The notes below the pieces were generated by a model. The model was not told the DNA's origin and made no database searches. It saw only the letters and a program-made list of their open reading frames with translations. Below are positions 12,724 through 24,287 of a DNA stretch of 64,000 nucleotides, in pieces. A program made the translations under genes and the position numbers. The first letter of the stretch is position 1. Every line of letters starts with the position of its first letter. The DNA comes from Jacaranda mimosifolia (Eukaryota; Streptophyta; Magnoliopsida; Lamiales; Bignoniaceae): assembly GCA_018894105.1 (NCBI GenBank), contig CM032122.1, forward strand, positions 20,557,674 through 20,621,673, read 5' to 3'.

Positions 12724-13915
12724 TAGGGATGGCAACTTAATTTTGACATAACATGAGTTTGACAAGAAAAAATTAAATTTGGGTCAACCCATTTTGAATT
12801 TGAGTATAATAAATTCGATATGAATAGGAACCTAAAAAAAATTGAATTGGGTTGAATTTTTTATACAAATAATTAAATTTTTGATTTTTGGGTCACACAA
12901 TATCCGAACCTAAGTTAAACAAGTAATTTAAAGTGTAACCCAAAAATCAAAATTCGACTCAATTTTGTGTAACCTTAGTGATAACAAAAATTATAATATA
13001 ATAAAATAAAATTGAAACTTAAATTGAACCTTTATGATAACAAAACTGATTGCTTTGCCTCTAATTTTTGGTTACATTTATATTTGCGAACATAGAGGAT
13101 GGATGATTACAATTTTAGATTATTTTTGGGAACTATGTTTGGCGTTCAAGTGGACATGAAAATTATTCTACACAATTGAATTGTCCAAAGGACCATATGC
13201 AATGCAAAATTTTGACATATATAAATAGGCAAAAATTCTCTCTATTGAGAGATGGTGCAAAATTCAATCAATTAGAGCAAGTTGTTATGATAAATTATAT
13301 CTATCAATAAATTACTTGTTCACTTATTTACTTGATAATATATTTTTGTTAGTTTATATGCTGCTTAATTGAATCAATATAAAGTTAAAAACAATGTTAT
13401 TTTAAAAAATTAAAAGAGATAATTTGATCAACACAAAAGATACAAAAAAATTGAAGAGAGTGAATGAACAAAACTTTAAAAAAATACGTGATTTTTAAAA
13501 ATAAGTTGCTTTGTGATTTAAACATTTTTTTAGTGTAGATAGATGCTAAAATATAGAAGAAGAAAAGTTCTAAATCAAATGTATTATGTGGTTCAATTAA
13601 ATTTTTTTATAGAAACTGCTAGTGTGGAGTTATGATGAGAACTCCTTACTATTATTTTAATTTATTAGTAATTAAAAATAGATAAAGTTAAGCAATAAAG
13701 GCACGAAAACAAATTTAAAAAATGAAAAAAAATATTCAAAAATTATTTTTTCAACCAAGTTGGCAAATTGAGTTAGCTGGGTTTGGATTGATATGTAGAC
13801 CTAATGAAAATTAAATTTGGCAGCTTTGGGCTATGTTTGAAATGAAAAAATTAATTTTATACCTCCACTTCAATCCGATCCAAACTCACTTAACCCACCT
13901 GAATTGTCACCCCTA
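12724..13915. mobile_element. non-autonomous hAT-type element hAT-NA1
   Basis: The left end reads tagggatggcaac and the right end, reverse-complemented, reads taggggtgacaatt. Flanking 8-mers are aatttatt (12716-12723) and attttatt (13916-13923), differing at one base, which fits the 8-bp target duplication of hAT transposons. Internal sequence is AT-rich with repeats of gggtcaa/tttgggt types near both ends and no transposase frame. The TIRs are diverged, so this is an old copy. Confidence 0.65.
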
Positions 13916-14108
13916 ATTTTATTGCTTTCACTCAATCAATGATCTCATTAAACATCACTTTAGTTTTTTTAACTCAATACATATTTCATCTCTTATTCCA
14001 ATCTTCTACATATATACCATGTGTATTTGATGCAAAATCAAATGTATCTAAATACCAAATTCAACACAGTTCCTGTTGCTGGTGCTGGTTGCTTATGCTG
14101 AATTTGCA

Positions 14109-14149
<41 letters not shown>
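14109..14149. repeat. compound (AT)n(GA)n microsatellite
   Basis: An AT run of about 21 bases passes directly into a GA run of about 20 bases. A similar compound repeat occurs at 41894-41939. Confidence 0.95.
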
Positions 14150-14151
<2 letters not shown>

Positions 14152-14286
14152 ACTATACCTATGTTTTTAGAGAAGGAAAAAATAAAAAGAACCATAGGCC
14201 TTTTGTTTTCATATTCCAATCCCGTAGCCCAAATTTTGAACACAAGAAACCAAAACAAATCAATCAGAAACATGTACATTCCTCTT

Positions 14287-15568
14287 GTTATTGTTGTTCG
14301 CGGGATATTCCAACATGCATAAGTGCAACAATATAAAAGAATATCGCAATTCAGATTATTAAAATTTAATCAGATAGTCAGAAGATGGCAAACGTGCATT
14401 TTTATCAAATTGAAATTCAATTATTTAGCATGCGTGATCAGAATAATTGAATTCAAATAGAGCATGCGTGATCAGAATAATTAAATGCAAATACAAAATG
14501 TGTGATCAGAATTATAAGCACAATAAATTCAAGGCAAGACATAATTCATTTAATCATATACGAGTCCAGGAAAAGCCAAAATTACATATCAATCGAGGCA
14601 ATAAAGCAATAAAGCATGCTATCAGTATATTGAATATAGATACGAAATTTAAAAGAAAACTTAGCTTAAGGATCCTGTATTGTAACAGAATCAATCAGAC
14701 GACCAAATCACAGAATTTTGTTTGCCTTGAAGAAATGAGCGTCCCGACTCACCAGTGCAACGGGTACAATGCTACTCCTCCCAAGATGAGATGGTTCAGA
14801 ACGATCAGGTGTACTCCGTCTCGTTCACCTTAAACAGTACTCAGTCGTCGGAATTAGAATCAGATAGCCAAGGTACCAAAATATAAGGATATTTACCCGA
14901 ATATGAGAAAAGGGATATGTAGCTGAATATCAGAAGGAATGAATTGAGAGAGAAAGCTTCTGGATAATCAGGGGGAGAGGAAGAACGCGAACAGAGGAGG
15001 TTGCCTTTGGCCTTTTTGGTGTGTTTTCAAGACTGCCAGAGGCAGTCTATTTATAGAGGAAAATTAGGGCTGGCAGAGGGTAATGGGCTGACGGCCAAAC
15101 CTAATTTCTGCTAGGGTTTGACGGCTGTTAAGAGCTAATTAAGGGTTGACTAAGTACAACCCTAATCTATGTCCGCAATTATTCCTAAGAATCCAGCTGT
15201 GATCTCCAACGGGCATGACTCGGTCAAGCCTTTATTTAATCAAGCCAACTGTTAAGTTCAAATTTGAATTTGAATTTCGTCCCGTCCAAAAAATTAAGAT
15301 TGGGACTGAGACATTCACCCTAACGCCCGCGAGACCGAGCTGGGTGTCAGTGGCGCGCGTGTGGTCCACTTATATGAACCCCTTAAAGAACACTTTAACA
15401 AATATTCTTACTTGAGTCCAATATAAACTAATCCATACTAGTTTATAAAACCAGTGTGGGACAAGTGAAGGGATGAAAACTTTTCAACTCCTCCACTTGG
15501 TTTTATAAGTCACAAGCAAGTCTCCACTATCTCAAGTTTCCTATGTGGGACAACTCAACAAGTAACAC
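14287..15568 (-). repeat. possible solo LTR or LTR fragment
   Basis: Read on the minus strand the block opens with TGTTACTTGTTGAG (an internal TGTTGAG start is also possible) and closes with ...CAACAATAACA, giving TG...CA ends. A minus-strand TATA box (CTATAAATAG) lies near 15045-15056 with a compact region downstream, as in an LTR promoter. No coding sequence and no convincing target duplication were found, so this is a suggestion. It lies just upstream of the receptor kinase pseudogene. Confidence 0.35.
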
Positions 15569-15677
15569 TTAACCATTTTCCTTCCTCTATTTCACCAATT
15601 TCACCACCATAATTATCATTGGATTCCCGCCATAATTAGCTTCCATCTAAAGTTAATTAAGCATGTAATTAGGCTTA

Positions 15678-18600
15678 ATGGTGCCAATTACAGCAATATT
15701 ATCATTCTTACTTTCCAGCCTGAAGCTTTCCAATGCGAATGATACCATAAATACAACCGAAACCTTAAGATATAATGAGACTTTGGTTTCATCCGGGGGA
15801 ATATTTGAAGTGTGATATTTCAGCCCAGGAAACTCCAACAATTGGTACGTGGGTATATGGTACAAGAACATCACAGTCAAGACCGTAGTGTGGGTTGCCA
15901 GCCGGGAAATCCCATTGAAAAATAGCACATCCGGCTTCTTGAAGGTCATCCAACCAGGACTTTTGGTTCTTTTGAATGAAACAAATAACAACATATGGTT
16001 TTGTAATGCATCAGGAATCGCACTTAATCCGGTGGCACAATTATTAGACTCAGGAAATCTAGTTCTGTGGGGTGCAAATGAAGATCAGCCAGAGAATAAT
16101 TACCTGTGGCAAAGTTTTGAGTATCCATCGGATACGGTTGTAACAGGTATGAACTTTGGGTGGAACTATGTAAATGGTATAGCGAATTTTCTAACATCAT
16201 GGAAGACCAGTGAGGATCCAGCTCACTGGAGAATTTACACTTCACTTGGATCCTTCTGGATATCCACAATTGATCGTAAAAAAAGGTGCAGATATTGTGT
16301 ATAAAATGGTACCGGCGTTCAGTAGAATAGCGAATATGAGTAACGATCCAGCATTCACATCTGGTTTGTTCATGAACAAGAATGGCATGTACATTAGAGG
16401 GGATGCTATTGATAGGTCAGCTATTTCGAGATTTACTTTGAATCCCAGTGGTGTGGCACAACGCTGGATTTGGGTTGATCAAACTCAGGGATGGGGACTT
16501 TACCATAATAATCCCACGGATAATTGTGATACTTATAAATTATGTGGAGCATATGGCAGCTGCAATACCGGGAACCTTCCTATATGTGCTTGTTTGGATA
16601 GATTTATACCGAACGAAGGATATGGATTGATTAGTGTGGATTGGTCGAACGGTGTGCTAGAAGGACCCCTTTGAATTGTGGTGTTGGAGATGGATTCTTA
16701 AAAGTATTCTAATATTAAGTTGCCAGACACAAAAACTTCATGGTATAACGAGAGCATGACGCTTGAGATATGCAGAGGGGAGTGCTTGAAGAATTGTTCT
16801 TGTATGGCTTGTACAACCTTAAACATCAGCGGAGGAGGAAGTGGATGCTTGATTTGGTTTGGAGATTTGGTTGACATTAGAGTTATGTCTGCAAATGGAC
16901 ATGATATTTACATCAGAATGGCTTCCTCTGAGTTATTAAGTAAGAATTTTATGCGAAACAACAGATAAGTTCCCAGTTTTGTTAAGTTCTTGGTTTTAAT
17001 CAGCATATGAGTTATATTATCTGTACTAAAGATGACACAGACTCAAACGGGAAGAGAAAAGAAGTACTTATACTGAGTTTGACGACAGTTGGAGTGGTTC
17101 TGTAGGCCTCAGCATGGGTTATATACTTTTGGAAGGGAGAGAAGAATGACACAGATGAGAGAAGCTGGTAAGGCATATATATTCTTCATGAAAAGAATCA
17201 GTTGAAAGCCAGTTTAGGACATGAAACGCCCAGACAAACAAACACATTGATTCTTGCAGGGGCAGAGTTGAGCTACTTGACACAGCTAACATTTTTTTCC
17301 ATATAACTCATGTTGCAGGAAGCCACAATAAAGACTTAGAGCTGCCATTGTTTGATTTGCCTGCAATCTCAAAAGCTACTAATAACTTCTCAATCAGAAA
17401 CAAGCTGGGAGAGGGCGGATATGCACCTGTTTATGTGGTAACATTAATCCACTCAGGGCACTACTTGATCGTTTTCAGCTAATAAAAAACATTTAATCTT
17501 GTGATTTCAGGGTACTCTGGAAGAGGGACAAAATATAGCTGTCAAAAGACTATCAAAGACTTCCAAGCAAGGACTTGGTGAATTCAAGAATGAAGTTATT
17601 TGTATTGCCAATCTTCAACATAGAAATCTTGTGAAACTTTTAGGGTGCTGCATACAAGGAGACGAGAAAATGCTAATATATGAATACATTCCTAACAGAA
17701 GCTTGGACCAGGTTCTATTCGGTAAGAATTCAGAATAATAATAATAATAGATTTTTGGAACTATTAACTTTGAATGTTCCACCAATATTGAGATGTATCA
17801 ACTAATAAGTGCCACAAGTTTTTGACAGATAAAACAAACAAAACGTCCTTGATTGGCCAATGAGATTCCATATTGTAAACGGGATCGCCAGAGGGCTTAT
17901 GTATTTTCACCAAGATTCGCGGTTGAGAATAATACATAGAGACCTCAAAGCTGGCAACATATTGTTAGATAGTGAAATGAACCCAAAGATATCAGATTTT
18001 GGGATTAATGCTAAAAGATTCGGAGGAAACGAGACAGGAGATATGACAAGCCGAGTTGTGGGAACATAGTGAGTATCTGACCAGCATCATGGAATTAAAC
18101 CCTTAATGAATACCCTTCCATATATATAATTTTTGGTTAACATTTTTGTGCAGTGGATACATATCTCCGGAATATGCAGTTTGTGGTCGGTTCTCAGTGA
18201 AATCAGATGTGTTCAGCTTCGGTGTCCTTGTGTTAGAAATTGTTAGTGGCAAGCGAAACAGTGCATATTTTCATGGAGATGGCCACCTTAACCTTCTAGG
18301 ACATGTAATTTTTCTTGCTCTCAACTCTCAAGTATATCAACACAATAAAATATTCCTATATACATTCCTATCCAATTGGTATGAGTTATTTTATTACACA
18401 GGCTTGGACACTTTACAAAGAAGGAAGATCAATACAACTTGTCGACACTCGTCTACACAACTTGCATGATTCCGACCAACTTGTGAGACTAATCCATGTA
18501 GGACTGTTATGTGTGTAACAACAGCCGTGCAATAGACCTAGCATGACTTCAGTGGTTGCAATGTTGAGAAATGGCTGTGTGCTGCCCCAAGCAAATCAGC

Positions 18601-18707
18601 CTGGTTTTTTCACAGAAACTGATATGTGTTTGGAAGAAAGCACCACAAACCCCATTCCAGTCGGTTGTACAAATGAAATCACCATCACAATGGTAGACCG
18701 GCGATAG
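15678..18707 (+). pseudogene. G-type lectin S-receptor-like Ser/Thr kinase pseudogene
   Basis: Intact members are plasma-membrane receptors with an extracellular mannose-lectin domain, S-locus glycoprotein and PAN domains, one membrane segment and a kinase. From ATG 15678 one sees a signal peptide, the lectin domain (VGIWYKNI, LDSGNLVLW, LWQSFEYPSDT), a Cys-rich S-locus/EGF part (YKLCGAYGSCN), a PAN domain (ECLKNCSCMACTTLN), and then spliced kinase exons: glycine loop GEGGYAPVY (usually GEGGFGPVY), catalytic lysine in AVKRL, HRD in [22 protein letters not shown] and the [15 protein letters not shown] segment. Disabling changes: TGA at 15813-15815, a one-base insertion near 16219, a one-base deletion near 16652, a one-base insertion near 16701, a one-base deletion near 17851 and TAA at 18516-18518. 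Introns are kept, so this is not a retrocopy. Confidence 0.93.
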
Positions 18708-18873
18708 CAAGGATGGATGAGTGAACCAAACAGTCGTAATACTTCATTTGAGAGAGTAGAGGCATATGTTTTGATCATCTATGAAGGCAATGATTCAATA
18801 AGATGTACAAATTCTCCAAGTCAGCCTTGTATTTGTATTGTGGACTAGAAAAATAAGGCTCTATTGGTGTGGT

Positions 18874-19678
18874 TAGGGCTCTAAATTGATATTCGAAAAT
18901 TCGTTTACCTTTTGTATTCGTATTCGTTTATACAAAATTTATCTGCATCCGTTTAAAGCGAATATTATCCATATTCGATTATAAATAGATATGGATATGG
19001 TAAATGCGTATCCGATCCGTTTAATATTCGATTAGAATATATATTTATTAAATAATATATTATTTATATTTTTCAATAAAAATCTCATAATTCATATATG
19101 TATATATATAAATTATAATTGAAGAAATGGGAAGAAAAAAGAATAAATTTAAAAATTTATTTTAATATAGAGAAAAAAGTGAAAAATAAAGTTAATCAAC
19201 ATAATTATTGTTGGTTGACTTTATAATTAATATACTCAAATACCAGTATTATTATTAATAAGTACTATTAATTAATTATAAAGTCAATTGTTAATTAAAA
19301 ATTATGTTATTTGTTTGATTGCTTTCGTTTTAATGAAATTATATAGTTCATTTTATTAATTAAAATGTGTATTTGTTATAGGTCCATAGATTCACGTATT
19401 TGAATATTCGTAAATGAATATCTAAATAATTATCATCGAATATGAATATAAAATAATAATTCAAATACAGATAAGTTTAATAAAATATGAATGCATATGA
19501 ATAATTATAATCGAATACGGATATATCCGTATCAGACTGATATCTGACAGATACGAATTTGGATATCATTTTTAAATATCAGTCAAATCCGTATCTATAT
19601 CCGAATATTCAAAAAGTTAAACAGATACAAATATAAAAATAGTGTATCTGATCTATTTAATATCCATTTACACTCCTA
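18874..19678. mobile_element. non-autonomous hAT-type element hAT-NA2
   Basis: The ends are imperfect inverted repeats: tagggctctaaattgatatt on the left and taggagtgtaaatggatatt reverse-complemented from the right (16 of 20 match). The flanks are ggtgtggt (18866-18873) and tgtgtggt (19679-19686), 7 of 8 identical, as expected for hAT. Many gatatccgtatccgaat-like motifs occur in both orientations near the ends and could be subterminal transposase sites. There is no coding capacity. It sits about 170 bp past the receptor kinase pseudogene. Confidence 0.75.
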
Positions 19679-19686
19679 TGTGTGGT

Positions 19687-22600
19687 ATCATTTCTTTGTA
19701 TTGTTATTCAATTGTGAAAACGATCCTAAGTGCATACTTTGGTACTACAATAAAAAATGCAATAAATTATTTTCAAACTCTCACGTCACCCACTAATCCT
19801 AATCTCAATCCTAAAAAATATTATAAAAAAACAATTTTACCTTAATAATAAAAAAATATTTTAGTAATTTAATATTTACAATAAAAATTATCTCATTTCA
19901 AAATAAAAACAAATATACATTTTTTCTTTCAAAACAATCTCTGACCACCTTTCCAAAAAAAATCAAGCGTTCATCCCACTCTTCAACTCTACTCCCAAAT
20001 TAGCATCTCCCAAGATATTTTCCCACTCAAATCTCTTATTCAATTATTGAGTTTTATAGGAAATTAAGGTGAGTTGGGAATTGCAAAAATTAAAAAAGAA
20101 TGCATAGTAGTACTTTAAAGTTAATTATTTTCTTTTTTTCAACAGATTTACGGATTGGACAACCTATTGAACTACTTTTACGTATATATCTTAGACCCAG
20201 TATTTCCTCCATTATTTTTTCAAAAAAGATAAAATAATCTTACTTCTCTTTAATTAGTATTGAAAAATAAAGGATGTATTCAATATTTTTTATGAGAATT
20301 AAAGTATGATTTACTCACATATCTTTTTGATAGAATCATAAAAAATAATATATTATTAAAAATAAAAAACATTAATATTATTGTAAATAATAATAATAAA
20401 AAAATTATATACACACTTCAAAAAATTAAAAAGTTAGAGGCAGACTTGGTATATGTTTATTAAAATAAAAAATAATTCAAAACGTTGTCGTACCCATACC
20501 TTTTCTAAGCTAATTAAAAAAAATGAAAACATATAAATCTATCAAAAATGAAAATTAAACAAAAATATTATATTCTATTCCAAAAATAAAAATAAAAAAT
20601 TAATATGGTTGGATGTGCACCTCCTGAAAAACTAAACAGAGGCACATATTTGGTTCATACCTATCAAAATAAAAACTAATATAATCAAGGAGTTGTTCAT
20701 ATCACCTTCATCATGATAATTGAATAAATAAATTAATGAAGATTCGTGAATTCTATCTAGAACTCTTTAAGTGAATTTTTGAAAATATAATGAGCGTATC
20801 TCCAATCTATATTAAAAAATAATTAAAAACTCTAATTATACAATATCTATTAATTTTAGTAATAGTATTTTATTAAAAGTGTCCAAAAAAGGTTATCAAA
20901 TTTACTGACATGCTTTTTTTCATTAATGCATCTAATATGGATGATCGGATATAAATTGCATAGTGTAACTGATGCATTAATCCAGCTAGAAGCAATTTAT
21001 TTTAAAGTTATAAGACATATATCTTATATCAATTATCAGCATATTAAACAGTAAATATTTTATATAATTCTCAGTTAGTTAGAAGCTTGTTTCAATTTTT
21101 TAACATATAGGTATATTAATTTTTATTTAAGTGTTTAACAAAAATGATTAAAATTTAAATCAATCAATTGCATAATGGAAAAAGATATCTTGCAATTTTG
21201 TAGGAAATGGCTAGAAATATAATAAACGAATACAATTTTGCTAAATTTTTTTGATCTAAAGCTGTGAACACAATCTATTATGTCACTAATCATGTGTTAC
21301 GAAGAAGAAAAGCCCTAAGAATCGTGTTATGAAAAAAAATAATTGTAAAAATATGTCATTATAATATTACATTTAGGAGTATTTGATTAGTAAATGACAA
21401 AATAAATGGTCACAAGTTCGAGCCTCATAGAAGGATGTTAGTATATCATTTAAAGAAATTTATAGTAATTTTACAGAATATTCTAATGCATTTTTTATAG
21501 CATATATATCATCAGATGTCATTTAAAAATATTTTTATGATTAGCATCTAATGATTCATAACCTAATTTTTGCTAGTGCTGAATAAGTATGTACTATCAG
21601 GATGCATATCATTAATTTGTTGCAAGGTCTATGCTTGTAGGCTAGCTAGCTCTCACCAAAGCTTGTTTGAAGGCGAATATATGTTGGGACGAACAAAGAC
21701 TATTTTTATTGGTAATTAATAATGTCAAATTTGTTCCTCTTTACGTAAGTAATTAGCTCTTTTAACTGAGGAACTGAATATAGGTTGAGAGATATAACAC
21801 CATTTTTGCCATCTCTACTGGTATCTCTTATTCTAACGTAAGTAATTTAATTTGGAGCAGTGTGAGAGTTGAGACCCATAAATTGAGCAACTGGCCGGCC
21901 GGCCGGCCTTGCGCATATGTAAATTCCTTTTTTGGCATGGAAATTAAGTTGATTGCAAATTTGGTCACATAGAAGCGTTTCTTATTCACTTTCAGCTGTA
22001 TTTACAAAGGCTTTATAACTTGTACATAGCTTGATTTGGAGCTTATAAATTCACTAACTATACGTTTCAGAGGTAGAATTGCAATTAAGATACTTTGAGT
22101 AATATATAAAACGTAAGCGTCGTCAATGCAAATTAAATTCATCTTTTGTGCAAACTTATTTCTTGTATTATTGATTAATTATTTTCTTCCATTTCGCTAC
22201 AACATTCTGTATATATATTTGGTGTTCTTCATCAAAATCGATCTCGGAGCATCCTGTCCATTTTGTGTAGATTTTCTCCATCTTTGAGCCTTGGACGACA
22301 TTACATGAGAACTTCATTAAGTAAATTGGCTTTGTCCTCTTAATCACATTTTAATTAAATTTAATCTCCCAAAATTTTGCATCACTAATTATATATGACA
22401 TATGCCTACAACCAAAGAACCCACATTAATCTTGTATCCTCGATCCACTCGTTAAATTGCCCATTTTTTCCCCCAATGATTTCAAAATAATGATGCAAGT
22501 TATATTTGCAAGAGCCTAAAGTGTGAGGCAGATATATATGGTCTTTGCAACTTTAATAATTCAAAGTTCTAACCTTGACTTTGAGTTTAACATTGCTAAA

Positions 22601-22930
22601 GTCTGATTGTCACTGATGATATACTTAAAAATCGTTTTTCATTGTTTATGCGTATTCCTTAACCATTCACATGCAAATAAAATTTAAGGTGTTGACGTCG
22701 TGGTGTGCACCTTAATATGTGAAAGAATGCCTAAGCCGTTGCCATAATCTAAAATCCAGTGTGTTTTTCCCATTAAGTCCAGAACTAATACAGCATCGCT
22801 ATAAATTCGGACTCTATTATGCCTCAATTTTGTTAAAATATTGTCATACAGTTCAAATTCTTTGTTTTCATCGGTGTTTTATCCTTTTATTATAAATATC
22901 AAGTGCATAAAAATATTTAATTAAATTTAA
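19687..22930. other. AT-rich intergenic spacer
   Basis: No gene, RNA gene or clear transposon end was recognised in this 3.2 kb. The one striking short feature is four tandem GGCC units at 21893-21908 in otherwise AT-rich DNA. Confidence 0.55.
21893..21908. repeat. (GGCC)4 palindromic run
   Basis: Sixteen consecutive G/C bases made of GGCC repeated four times, self-complementary, in a very AT-rich setting. No role is known. Confidence 0.95.
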
Positions 22931-23300
22931 GGAAAAATTGCAAAAATGGTCCCGTAATTATACTCCACTGGCAAATTTTGACTTTACCTTTTCGAACCAA
23001 AAGATTGGTACCCTAACCTTTGAGTTTTGGCAATTTGAATCCAATTTCAACCGGAATATCATCTGCCACAGGCCCGATCCTACATGACGCATTACCTGGT
23101 GCCGCGTGGTGCCTAGTCACACTAGATCTCATCCTCTCACCTACGTGGCATATGGCGTGGCGCCCACCTCTTGCCATGTCAGTGAATTTGTGACACCTGG
23201 CCAAGGGGGTTCACACACCATCAATTCACTTCACTTAATAAATTCTCGAAAAAAAAATAAAAAATGTAAACTAAACATCAGCTAAATATCACGTCACATC
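22931..23300 (+). repeat. left terminal inverted repeat of MULE-1
   Basis: Starts ggaaaaattgcaaaaatggt and matches the reverse complement of the right end, with moderate divergence, through the block ending atgtaaactaaacatcagct. The inner limit is approximate (about 370 bp). Confidence 0.9.
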
Positions 23301-23421
23301 TAAAATCTTCAAAAGGGGGGATTCCTTCTAAGAACCCTAGTTTTACAAATTCTCTCATTCCAATAAATCATAAAAAATCATCCCAAAAATTGGAAGTTTC
23401 TCACTTTCTCAAGGTGGAGAG

Positions 23422-23763
23422 ATGTCTAACATGCCATCACTGATCAATTGCTACTGCGGGAAGGCCTCCATCCTACGCACATCATGGACGGATGAAAATC
23501 CAGGTAGACGATTTTAGACTTGTTCCGACAAGATTGACGGGTGCTCATTCTTTCAATGGGTAGACAACCCATTGTGTGCAAGGGCAAGAAAAATTATTCT
23601 AGGTCTTCTCCCGCGAGTAAATGGTATGGAGGTCAAAATGAGGGTTATGGAGAATGAGAATGCCCAGCTTAAGTGGAAAGTTAAGAAAATGAAAATCTTA
23701 CTGTTTGGAGGTTTGGTTCTTGCCATTGTGTTGCCTTTTGGAAGTAATTGCTGGATGTGTTGA
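23422..23763 (+). pseudogene. GRF-type zinc finger protein with C-terminal membrane segment, one internal stop
   Basis: A small frame of 113 residues starting at ATG 23422. Residues 10-46 show a GRF-type zinc finger: ligands Cys10, Cys12, Cys34 and Cys41, with the family strings TSWTDENPGRRF and CSFFQWVDN. The centre (about 68-95) is charged and helical (MRVMENENAQLKWKVKKM) and the last 18 residues are hydrophobic, a likely tail membrane segment. The only defect is a TAG at residue 32 (23515-23517), between finger ligands. GRF fingers are known as single-stranded nucleic-acid binding modules in other proteins; the role of this short plant form is unknown to me. It lies just inside the left TIR and points toward the transposase gene, so it may use the TIR as promoter. 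Confidence 0.8.
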
Positions 23764-24009
23764 TCTTTGAAGGAGGTTTTTGGAACTACTTTCTTCCCCA
23801 GTATTCAATCGGCTTGTATTTTTTTCTTTTTTTTATTTATCTGTCTATGAATCCTATGCAATAGAAATAGAATTTCTATTGTAGGTTAAATGTGACTTGT
23901 ACTATGTGATTATGAAGTGAAATTCAAGTAAACTAATATTGTTGTCTTCAAATGTTGTCTTTCCCTTCAAACTTCTAGGTAAATGGGACTAGTGTTGATT
24001 GTGTTAATT

Positions 24010-24287
24010 GAGTAGGTAGATTTGAACTATTAATTGGGATTGAGACTCCCAATTTGAGAATGCAAAAACCATGCACAAAAAGCATTGAGAATGCAGTATT
24101 GACAAGTATGAAGAAGACTAAAAAATATAGCTCTAAACTAAGGGCATTGAGTAGGTAAATTTGAAATATTAATTGGGATTGAGACTCCCAAATTGAGATT
24201 GCAAAAACCATGTGCAAAATGCATTGAGAATGCAGTATTGACAAGTATAAAGAAGACTGAAAATACAGCTCTAAACCAAGGACACAA
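24010..24287. repeat. 139-bp tandem duplication inside MULE-1
   Basis: The block starting gagtaggtagatttgaac at 24010 is repeated at 24149 with about ten changes. It lies between the converging ends of the two MULE-1 genes, so it may fall in their 3' untranslated regions. Confidence 0.85.

Noticed and set aside
14447..14833. Open frame of 128 codons
   Set aside because: No domain, biased composition, and it lies in the LTR-like block antisense to its probable direction.
14287..15568. Full LTR with target duplication
   Set aside because: Several TG and CA end choices were tried and none gave matching 5-bp flanks, so it is reported only as LTR-like.
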